Source: DATFBY01 sp035253585 (lineage in GTDB: Bacteria; Gemmatimonadota; Gemmatimonadetes; Gemmatimonadales; Gemmatimonadaceae). Taken from it: 14,894 bases of DNA. The translations under genes and the position numbers were made by a program. The notes under the pieces are model-generated. The model did not search any database. It worked only from the letters and a program-made list of their open reading frames with translations, and was not told the DNA's origin. The stretch covers positions 1 through 14,894 of the forward strand of contig DATFBY010000080.1 of NCBI GenBank assembly GCA_035253585.1, given 5' to 3'. Within the stretch, counting starts at the first letter, position 1, and every line of letters starts with the position of its first letter. Shown one piece after another: positions 8,205 through 14,894 of this stretch.

Positions 8205-8885
8205 ATGCACGCCATGCGCTACGCAATGTTGCCGTTCGCGCTTCTCTTCGCCGCTACGACAGCGGCGGCGCAATCCGTCGTCGTTGACGAGGGGAGCTTC
8301 ACCGTCTCCCGTGGTCGCGACCGGATTGGGCGCGAGGATTTCATCATTCGGCGTACGTCGAGCCCGGGTGGCGATGTGCTCGTGGCGAGTGCCACGGTTT
8401 CCTACAACGGACGCCGGTTGTCGCCCGCGCTTCGCGCGGATTCCACCGGGGCGCCGCTCGCCTATCAAGTGGAAGTGCGCAGTGGCGCCGACATCGCCGA
8501 GCGACTCGTGGGACAGGTCGGACGCGGTCGCTTCAGTGCACGATTGCGCACGCCTCAGGGCGAATCGGCGAAAGAATACATCGTGTCGAACGGCGCGCTG
8601 GTGCTCGACGACGATGTGTTCCATCAGTACTACTTCGTCGCGCGTCGCACCGACAGCGGGACACTCCCCGTGGTGATCCCGCGCCGCAACGTCCAAGTGA
8701 CGGTGCAGCTCGCGCAGAGCGGCAACGAGAATGTCACCGTCGGCGGCCGCGAGATCAGCGCTCGCCACCTGATTCTTCGGGCGCCCGGCGGCGATGAACG
8801 GCACATCTGGGCGGACGCGGACGGTCGAGTGCTGCAAGTGAGAGTGGGTGACATCACCGCGGTTCGAGACGAGCCACCGAGGTAA
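8205..8885 (+). CDS. Secreted protein of unknown function
   Basis: A 226-aa protein of no family I can name with certainty. It begins with a clear signal peptide: a short charged start, a hydrophobic run (LPFALLFAATTAAA) and an Ala-rich cleavage site before QSVVVDEG, so it should be exported to the periplasm. The mature part looks rich in beta strands, with repeated short polar/hydrophobic stretches and no cysteine or obvious catalytic motif. The arrangement recalls small periplasmic beta-sheet proteins of the DUF3108 kind, but this is only an impression. ATG 8205 has a weak GGG upstream; ATG 8214 is an alternative. The frame is open further upstream into the preceding gene, but the signal peptide fixes the start here. 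It lies 29 bases after the creatininase-like gene and ends 15 bases before an intrinsic terminator, so it is probably the last gene of that transcript. Confidence 0.82.
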   Translation: MHAMRYAMLPFALLFAATTAAAQSVVVDEGSFTVSRGRDRIGREDFIIRRTSSPGGDVLVASATVSYNGRRLSPALRADSTGAPLAYQVEVRSGADIAERLVGQVGRGRFSARLRTPQGESAKEYIVSNGALVLDDDVFHQYYFVARRTDSGTLPVVIPRRNVQVTVQLAQSGNENVTVGGREISARHLILRAPGGDERHIWADADGRVLQVRVGDITAVRDEPPR

Positions 8886-8900
8886 ATGGAGTGAGAACGA

Positions 8901-8934
8901 AACGCCCCGCCTGACTGGCGGGGCGTTTTCGTTT
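8901..8934 (+). terminator. Strong intrinsic terminator
   Basis: A perfect 11-bp stem, AACGCCCCGCC (8901-8911) with GGCGGGGCGTT (8917-8927), encloses the 5-base loop TGACT and is followed by the T-rich run TTCGTTTT. It begins 15 bases after the stop codon of the secreted-protein gene. It should end the creatininase-like/secreted-protein transcript and insulate the exporter operon downstream. Confidence 0.9.
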
Positions 8935-8935
8935 T

Positions 8936-9035
8936 CAGGGGAAGCGGGAAGCGGGAAGCGGGAAGCGCCGGCGGAGATGGTACTCATCAGGTGTGCCAGG
9001 CAGTCGCTTCCCGCTTCCGCTTCCCGCTTCCCCTG
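8936..9035. repeat. Inverted repeat made of GGGAAGC heptamer arrays
   Basis: The left arm (8936-8967) starts CAGGGGAAGC and continues as tandem GGGAAGC units, four in all. The right arm (9005-9035) is its reverse complement, matching along the whole length except for one missing base (31 versus 32). The 37-base spacer (8968-9004) is unique sequence. As RNA or single-stranded DNA the arms would form a hairpin of about 31 bp. It sits just after a terminator and 70 bases before the tolC-like start codon. No gene reads through it convincingly; open frames crossing it are low-complexity Gly/Ser/Lys/Arg shadows. It may be a dispersed repeat of REP type. Function is unknown. Confidence 0.85.
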
Positions 9036-9105
9036 TCGTTACGTATGAAACCGCTTTCCCTCGCCTCCCGTACGGCCCACCAGACTCCCACGAGGACGAT
9101 TCACG
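9036..9105 (+). promoter_or_regulatory. Leader/promoter region of the exporter operon
   Basis: This stretch between the inverted repeat and the tolC-like start holds a good ribosome-binding site, GAGGA at 9092-9096, 9 bases before ATG 9106. TATGAA at 9044-9049 is a weak -10 candidate with no convincing -35 partner; 17 bases upstream falls inside the right arm of the inverted repeat. A promoter is expected here because a terminator lies upstream, but I cannot place it firmly. Confidence 0.35.
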
Positions 9106-10578
9106 ATGCGAAAACTGCTGCTCATCGCCCTGCTCGGTGGGCTCGCGCTCACTGGCCGCCAGGCGGCGGCGCAGGCACCGGATACGACAGCTCCGGGGCC
9201 TTCGCTGACGCTCGACGAGGCGATCCAGCTTGCCGTTCGAAATAATCCCGACCATCGCCAGGTGCTCAACAACGCCCGCACCGCGGCCGCTGCAAAGCGC
9301 AGCGCGTTCGGCCAGCTGCTGCCGCGCGCCGACGCGCGCTTCCAGAGCGAATACCGAAAAGAGGGCGCGGCACCAATTAACGGGGTCACGTTCTCGACGG
9401 GCTCGAACGTCTACCAGTCGGCATACTGGCTCGGGCTCAACTACGACCTGAGTGCGTCCACCTTTCTGAACCCGCGACTCCAGACCGCAAACGAACGGGC
9501 GGTCGACGCAGACATCAGAGGGTCGACGGAGAACGTTCGCGCGAACGTCGCCCAGCTCTACCTGCAAGCGCTTCAGTCGAAGGCCCGCGCCGAGCTTCAG
9601 GATTCGCTTGTCGTCACCGCCGCGGCGCAGCTTCAGCTCGCTCGCGCGCGCCTCGCCGTGGGCTCGGGTACATCGCTCGACGTGAGTCGCGCCGAAGTCA
9701 CCCATGGGCAGCAGCAGGTGGCTGCGATCCAGGCGCACAACACAGCCGAGATCGACAAGCTGCGACTCTTCCAAGCCATTGGCGTAGAACAGCCTGCGAA
9801 CGTTCAGTTGACATCGAGCTTTAGCGTTGCCGACCCCGGCTTTTCCCTCGATTCGCTGCAGGCGCTCGCGCGCGCCCAGAATCCGACGCTCAATGCGTTG
9901 CGCTCTCGGGATCGCGTCGCAAATGTGAACGTGAAGATCGCACGCTCCGCCTACCTGCCAAGCCTCAACGTTGCCACGGGTTGGGGTGGCTACACGTATC
10001 AATACAGCAACCGGAACTTCCCCGTCCAACAGGCCATCGCCAACTTCGGAAGCTGCATGACGAGCGACTCCCTGCGCCGCGGCGCGGGGCTGCCGGGTCT
10101 CGACTGCTCGGGGCTCGACGTCACGCCGGAGCGGGCGGCTGCACTTCGACGGGCAAACGATCAATTCCCGTTCGACTTCACCAGGCAACCGATGACCATC
10201 AGCGCCACGCTGTCGCTTCCACTATTCGACGGTCTGACGCGCGAGCAGCGCGTGGAGGAAGCGCGCGCCGAGCGTGAAGACGCGCGCTATCGAGTGCGCG
10301 CGAGGGAGCTGCAGCTCACGGCGGATGTGACGGCCGCCTATCTCACGCTGACCGCGCAAGCGCGCGCCGTCGCGCTCCAGGAGCAGAACGCGCTGAAAGC
10401 GCGCGAGGAGCAGCGATTGGCCGAGGAGCGCTATCGCGTAGGCGCGGGAACGTTCCTGGATGTGACCGAAGCGCGATCCTCGCTGGAGCGCGCCGAGAGT
10501 GAGCGAATCACAGCGATTTACGAGTTCCACAAGGCGTTCGCCGCGCTCGAGAGCGCGGTTGGTCGCCCCCTGCGATAA
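9106..10578 (+). CDS. TolC-family outer membrane efflux protein
   Basis: A 490-aa outer membrane channel protein of the TolC/OEP family. It should form a trimeric beta-barrel and periplasmic tunnel through which the adaptor and transporter encoded next expel substrate. A signal peptide (about 1-22, ending AAA before QAPD) is followed by LTLDEAIQLAVRNNP, the typical opening of the first OEP repeat, then long Ala/Gln/Arg-rich helices. A second repeat begins near SLDSLQALARAQNPTLNALR. The C-terminal helices carry ERYRVGAGTFLDVTEAR and FAALESAVGRPL, both typical. Length is normal for the family. Between the beta strands of the second repeat there is an insertion with two cysteines (C317 and C334), probably an extracellular loop that could be disulfide-linked. 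It is the first gene of the exporter operon, and the adaptor starts 15 bases after its stop. Confidence 0.94.
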   Translation: MRKLLLIALLGGLALTGRQAAAQAPDTTAPGPSLTLDEAIQLAVRNNPDHRQVLNNARTAAAAKRSAFGQLLPRADARFQSEYRKEGAAPINGVTFSTGSNVYQSAYWLGLNYDLSASTFLNPRLQTANERAVDADIRGSTENVRANVAQLYLQALQSKARAELQDSLVVTAAAQLQLARARLAVGSGTSLDVSRAEVTHGQQQVAAIQAHNTAEIDKLRLFQAIGVEQPANVQLTSSFSVADPGFSLDSLQALARAQNPTLNALRSRDRVANVNVKIARSAYLPSLNVATGWGGYTYQYSNRNFPVQQAIANFGSCMTSDSLRRGAGLPGLDCSGLDVTPERAAALRRANDQFPFDFTRQPMTISATLSLPLFDGLTREQRVEEARAEREDARYRVRARELQLTADVTAAYLTLTAQARAVALQEQNALKAREEQRLAEERYRVGAGTFLDVTEARSSLERAESERITAIYEFHKAFAALESAVGRPLR

Positions 10579-10593
10579 CGCGAGGACGAAGAC

Positions 10594-11888
10594 ATGAGCC
10601 GACGGACGAAGTGGTCGATTGGAATCATCGCCCTCCTCTTGATCGTGGGGGTCGTTGGTCTCACGGCGGCACGAGGAGGCAACAAGGCCGTCGAGGTACG
10701 CATCGAGCCGGTGCAGAAGCGCGACCTCGTTGCCTCCGTCACCGCCAGTGGCAAGGTCGAGCCGCGCACCAAGGTCGACCTCAGCGCCGACATCACCGGA
10801 CGCATCGTGCGACTCTCCGTGAAGGAAGGACAGATGGTCGCCAAGGGACAGTTCCTGCTCGAGATCGACCCGGCCGTGTATCAGGCGGCGGTCGAGCGTC
10901 AGGGTGCTGCCCTGGCCGCCGCGCGCGCCGAAGCAGTGCGCGCGAAGGCGAGCTACGACAACGCGGCGAGCCAGTACAACCGCTTGAACGAGATCAAGAA
11001 GTCGAACCCGACGCTCATCGCCGACGAGGAGATCGAGCGCGTGCGGACGACGGCCGACGTCAACCACGCAGCGTACGAAGCGGCTCGACACAACGTGGCG
11101 CAGACGGAAGCCACGGTCCGCGACGCGCGCTCCAACCTGGCGAAGACGGTGATCGTCGCGCCCATGGCCGGACGCGTGACGCGCCTCAACGTGGAGCTGG
11201 GCGAGACGGCGATCATGGGAACGCTCAACAAGGATGCCGCGACGCTGCTCACCATCAGCGACATGAGCGTGCTCGAGACGAAGGTGAAGGTCGACGAGAC
11301 CGACGTCGCGCGGATCTCGGTCGGCGATTCGGCGATCGTCGAGATCGACGCGTTTCCGGATACGACGTTCGTCGGCAAAGTGGTCGAGATCAGCAACAGC
11401 TCGGTGATCAGCCCGACGACCGGCCAGCCGGCAACGGACCAGGCGGTGGATTACGAAGTCCGCGTGCAGCTCATGGATCCGCCGGCCGAGACCCGTCCCG
11501 ACTTCTCGACCACGGCCAAGATCATCACCGCGACTCGTCAGGCAGTGCTGTCTATCCCGATCATCGCGCTCACGGTACGCGAGCACGAGCCGAACGAGAA
11601 CCGTGACTCGGCGCAGGTGGCGCTGGGCCGTCGCAACACCAAGGAGGTCGGGCAGCGCGACGTGGAAGGCGTGTTCGTCGTGGGAGCCGACAGCAAGGTC
11701 ACCTTCCGCCCGGTGAAGATCGGTATCGCCGGTGAGGAATACTTCGAGGTCATGAGCGGGCTGACCGACGGCGAAAAGATCGTGGCCGGCAGCTATCAGG
11801 CGATTCGTGAGCTGAAGGAAGGAACCGTGGTGCGCGAGACGAAGAAGGCCGACGCGAAGAAGGACGGCGCGAAGGCTGGAGCGAAGAC

Positions 11889-11892
<4 letters not shown>
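10594..11892 (+). CDS. HlyD/MacA-like periplasmic adaptor subunit
   Basis: A 432-aa membrane fusion protein that should bridge the inner membrane ABC transporter and the TolC-like channel. An N-terminal membrane anchor (about 7-26) precedes a split lipoyl domain (ASGKVEPRTKVDLS, GRIVRLSVKEGQMVAKGQ), an alpha-helical hairpin of Ala/Arg/Glu-rich helices (about 95-185), the returning lipoyl half (VIVAPMAGRVTRLNVELGE), a beta-barrel domain and a membrane-proximal C-terminal domain (VRPVKIG-like FRPVKIGIAGEEYFEV and GLTDGEKIVAGSYQAI). This is the MacA-type order. The last 14 or so residues are Lys/Ala/Asp-rich and probably disordered. GAGGA lies 7 bases before the ATG, in the same sequence context as in front of the tolC-like gene. 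Its TGA overlaps the GTG start of the ATPase gene by 4 bases. Confidence 0.94.
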
Positions 11893-12683
<791 letters not shown>

Positions 12684-12684
12684 C

Positions 12685-13926
12685 GTGAATTTCCTCGAAG
12701 CCGTACGACTCGCGCTCCAGCAGATCCGCGTGCAGAAGCTGAAGAGCTTCTTCACGCTGATCGGCGTGATGATCGGTGTGATGTTCCTGATCGCGGTGGT
12801 CGCCGTCATCAACGGCATGAGCCGCTACATGGAAGTCGAGTTTGCCGGGAAGCTGATGGGAATCAACACCTTCACGCTGCGGCATCGCCCGTACTTCGAC
12901 ATGAACACCACCGAGGAGGAGTATCGGCAGTGGCGCCGGCGCCCTCGCATCATGCTGCACGACGTCGAGCCCGTGGTGGCCGCGCTCCCCGAGGATGTGA
13001 AGTGGTCGATCGAGAGCCGCGACAACATCCCGGTCGCAACGCGCGATCAGCGGCCCCGCACCGTCGAGGCGTTCGCCGTCGACGGCGACTACTTCGAGAT
13101 CAAGAAGCTGAACGTTGCGGCCGGGCGGCTCATCGCGCCGCAGGAGTTTCTCGTCGGCACGAACGTGGTGGTGATCGGCCAGGACGTGAAGGAGCGCTTC
13201 TTCGCCAACGTCGATCCACTCGGCAAGGAGCTCAAGGTCGGAGGTCTCCCGTACCGCATCATTGGCGTGATGGAGAAGCAAGGGAGCGTCTTTGGCTTCT
13301 CCGTCGACAAGTTCGTCGTCGGCCCCATGAACTCGCAGATGGCCCGCTTGCTCAATCGCCGTCCCGGGGTCATCGACGGCATCGTATTACAATCGAGTAC
13401 GATGTCGGGGATGCGCGACGGGATGGAGCGTGTCCGTCAGGTCATGCGCGGGCGGCACAAGCTTCGCCCGAGTGAGCCTGACGACTTCGCCATCGAGACC
13501 ACGGAGTCGGCACTGTCCTTCTGGGCCAACATCGAGCAGGTGCTGGTGGTGGCGGGCGTGGTGCTTCCGGCCATCGGTCTCTTGGTCGGCGCGATCGTGA
13601 TCATGAACGTGATGCTCATGGCGGTCTCGCAGCGGACACGCGAGATCGGCATTCGCAAAGCGCTCGGCGCGCGACGCCGCGACATTCTCGGCCAGTTCCT
13701 GGTAGAAGCGGCGACGCTCAGCAGCGTCGGGGCGCTGGCCGGGATCGCGCTCGGAATCGGCATTGCCTTCGTCGTCGAAGCAGCGACACCGATGCCGGCG
13801 GCGGTATCTCCCTGGTCGATCATCGTCGCCGTCGCGTTAGGCGCCGGCGTGGGCATCGTGTCTGGTCTCTATCCGGCCGCGCGCGCGTCGCGGCTGGATC
13901 CGGTCGTCGCTCTTCGCCAGGAGTGA
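12685..13926 (+). CDS. ABC transporter permease, MacB/FtsX type (first of two)
   Basis: A 413-aa inner membrane permease with the type VII layout. TM1 lies at about 22-43, followed by a large periplasmic MacB core domain (about 45-280) with the typical GDYFEIKKLNVAAGRLI and the NVVVIGQDVKERFF/DPLGKELKVGG pattern. Three C-terminal segments follow (about 286-313, 342-365 and 377-395). The cytoplasmic loop after TM2 carries QRTREIGIRKALGARRRDI, the standard ATPase coupling motif, and the end has GLYPAARASRLDPVVALR. The GTG at 12685 lies 1 base after the ATPase stop codon and gives MNFLEAVRLAL, the normal opening of this family; the frame is open upstream, but that part overlaps the ATPase. The partner permease starts 2 bases after its stop. 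It uses mechanical coupling across the periplasm to drive export through the adaptor and channel. Confidence 0.94.
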   Translation: MNFLEAVRLALQQIRVQKLKSFFTLIGVMIGVMFLIAVVAVINGMSRYMEVEFAGKLMGINTFTLRHRPYFDMNTTEEEYRQWRRRPRIMLHDVEPVVAALPEDVKWSIESRDNIPVATRDQRPRTVEAFAVDGDYFEIKKLNVAAGRLIAPQEFLVGTNVVVIGQDVKERFFANVDPLGKELKVGGLPYRIIGVMEKQGSVFGFSVDKFVVGPMNSQMARLLNRRPGVIDGIVLQSSTMSGMRDGMERVRQVMRGRHKLRPSEPDDFAIETTESALSFWANIEQVLVVAGVVLPAIGLLVGAIVIMNVMLMAVSQRTREIGIRKALGARRRDILGQFLVEAATLSSVGALAGIALGIGIAFVVEAATPMPAAVSPWSIIVAVALGAGVGIVSGLYPAARASRLDPVVALRQE

Positions 13927-13928
13927 GC

Positions 13929-14894
13929 GTGAGCCTCACACCGTTCGTCACGCGCGCGCTCGCCCTGTTCGAGGGGGTGGGCATTGCGTTCGACTCCATT
14001 CGCGCCAACAAGGCGCGCGCGGCACTCACGATCGCCGGCGTGGCCGTCGGCGTATTCGTAGTCGTCGCCATCTCGGCGGCGATCTACGGCATCAACAAGA
14101 GCGTGGCCAGCGACTTCGAGGCTGCGGGCCCGACCTCGTTCTTCATCTACAAGTATCCGATCGAGTTCAATGCCTGCGACGGTACCGACGAGACGTGTCC
14201 GTGGATCCATTATCCGCCGCTCACCACCGACGAAGCGCGCGCCATCAAGGCGCTCCCGACGATCCGAGGGGCAACGATCCACATCGGTACCTCGGCGGCG
14301 TTCCGGCACAAGGATCGGCGGCTCGCGTCGGGGCTGATCGATCTCTACACGCCTGACTGGACGGACGTCGATGGCGGCGACATCTCCCCGGGACGCAGCT
14401 TCACGTACGCCGAGAACGAGACCGCCGCGCGGCTGGCATTGATCAACGACAAGATGGCGGAGGCGCTCTTCGCCGATGTCGATCCGATGGACAAGACGAT
14501 CTACATCAACGGCACGCCGTTCAAGGTCATCGGACTCTACCACTACAAGGCGAGTTTCCTCGGGACTCCGGGGCGCGAGGGCGGTGATCGGCCGCGCGCC
14601 GTGATCCCGTTCGAGTCGGGCCGACGTCACCTCGGTGTCAGAGTCGAGTGGGCCGACATCACGATCAAGCCGCACGACGGCGTACCGCGCGATCTGGCGA
14701 TGGATGAAGTCACGGCGGCGCTGCGCGGAATGCGCGGACTCAAGCCTGGTCAGGCGAACACGTTCTTCGTGACACCGCAGGAGAAGCTGTTCGAGTTCTG
14801 GAATCGCCTGACCGGAATCTTCTTCGTGATCATGATCGTGCTGTCCGGCATCGGCCTGATGGTGGGCGGCGTCGGTGTCGTAGCGATCATGATG
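13929..14894 (+). CDS. ABC transporter permease, MacB/FtsX type (second), 3' end cut by window edge
   Basis: A second permease of the same family, not a copy of the first. The frame is open from GTG 13929 to the window end (322 codons) without a stop. The opening has an amphipathic FEGVGIAFDSIRANKARAAL followed by TM1 (about 36-56). Next comes a periplasmic core domain with GGDISPGRSF, ALINDKMAEALF and YINGTPFKVIGLY, which match the MacB core pattern. The visible end is the start of TM2 (IFFVIMIVLSGIGLMVGGVGVVAIMM). The coupling motif and last two segments lie outside. An odd point is two cysteines seven residues apart (C83 and C90), a likely periplasmic disulfide missing from the first permease. 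The start lies 2 bases after the previous stop, so it is translationally coupled and probably forms a heterodimer with its neighbour. Confidence 0.93.
   Translation, partial: MSLTPFVTRALALFEGVGIAFDSIRANKARAALTIAGVAVGVFVVVAISAAIYGINKSVASDFEAAGPTSFFIYKYPIEFNACDGTDETCPWIHYPPLTTDEARAIKALPTIRGATIHIGTSAAFRHKDRRLASGLIDLYTPDWTDVDGGDISPGRSFTYAENETAARLALINDKMAEALFADVDPMDKTIYINGTPFKVIGLYHYKASFLGTPGREGGDRPRAVIPFESGRRHLGVRVEWADITIKPHDGVPRDLAMDEVTAALRGMRGLKPGQANTFFVTPQEKLFEFWNRLTGIFFVIMIVLSGIGLMVGGVGVVAIMM

Noticed and set aside
8935..10188. 417-aa open frame on the minus strand opposite the tolC-like gene
   Set aside because: It is antisense to a well-recognised TolC protein, rich in Arg/Gly/Val with no domain logic, and runs into the heptamer repeat. 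It is a high-GC shadow frame.
10222..11586. 454-aa open frame on the minus strand opposite the adaptor gene
   Set aside because: Arg/His/Asp-rich composition typical of antisense frames; the plus strand encodes a complete HlyD/MacA-like adaptor.

Overview
The window is a gene-dense stretch of a high-GC bacterial chromosome (roughly two-thirds G+C by eye). It has a Gram-negative cell envelope: a TolC-type outer membrane channel with a periplasmic adaptor, and a secreted protein. The protein style suggests Gemmatimonadota: a Ser/Thr kinase with an N-terminal catalytic domain, a creatininase-family protein of unusual type, many GTG starts, and the dispersed heptamer GGGAAGC between genes. This placement is inference from memory, not a database result. 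I see no rRNA, tRNA, CRISPR array, transposase or phage gene. No gene-free stretch exceeds 300 bases; the longest is 8886-9105.

Layout, left to right. (1) 3-1550 (+): an ActP-type cation/acetate symporter, cut at its 5' end by the window edge. (2) 1560-7391 (-): a two-gene operon. A very large NtrY-like membrane sensor histidine kinase (7391 to 3387) is followed after a short gap by a Ser/Thr protein kinase (3371 to 1560), which converges on the symporter with only 9 bases between stop codons. (3) 7417-8885 (+): a creatininase-family hydrolase, divergent from the histidine kinase, and a small secreted protein of unknown function. These end in a strong intrinsic terminator at 8901-8934. (4) 8936-9035: a large inverted repeat built from GGGAAGC units. 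(5) 9106 to the window end (+): an export operon consisting of a TolC-like outer membrane protein, a HlyD/MacA-like adaptor, a separate MacB/LolD-type ATPase, an FtsX/MacB-type permease, and a second, different permease that runs off the right edge.

How the genes work together. The last five genes form a split MacAB-TolC tripartite exporter. ATPase and permeases are separate genes, and two non-identical permeases probably form a heterodimer on an ATPase dimer. The last three start at GTG with overlaps or gaps of 1-2 bases, implying translational coupling. The two minus-strand kinases look like one signalling unit pairing a histidine kinase with a Ser/Thr kinase, with no response regulator in view. 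I found no clear novel defence or mobile system. The most unusual signals are a non-codon-driven octamer (CGTTAGGC) repeated across the window on both strands, the GGGAAGC inverted repeat, the altered metal site of the creatininase-like protein, and the architecture of the two kinases.
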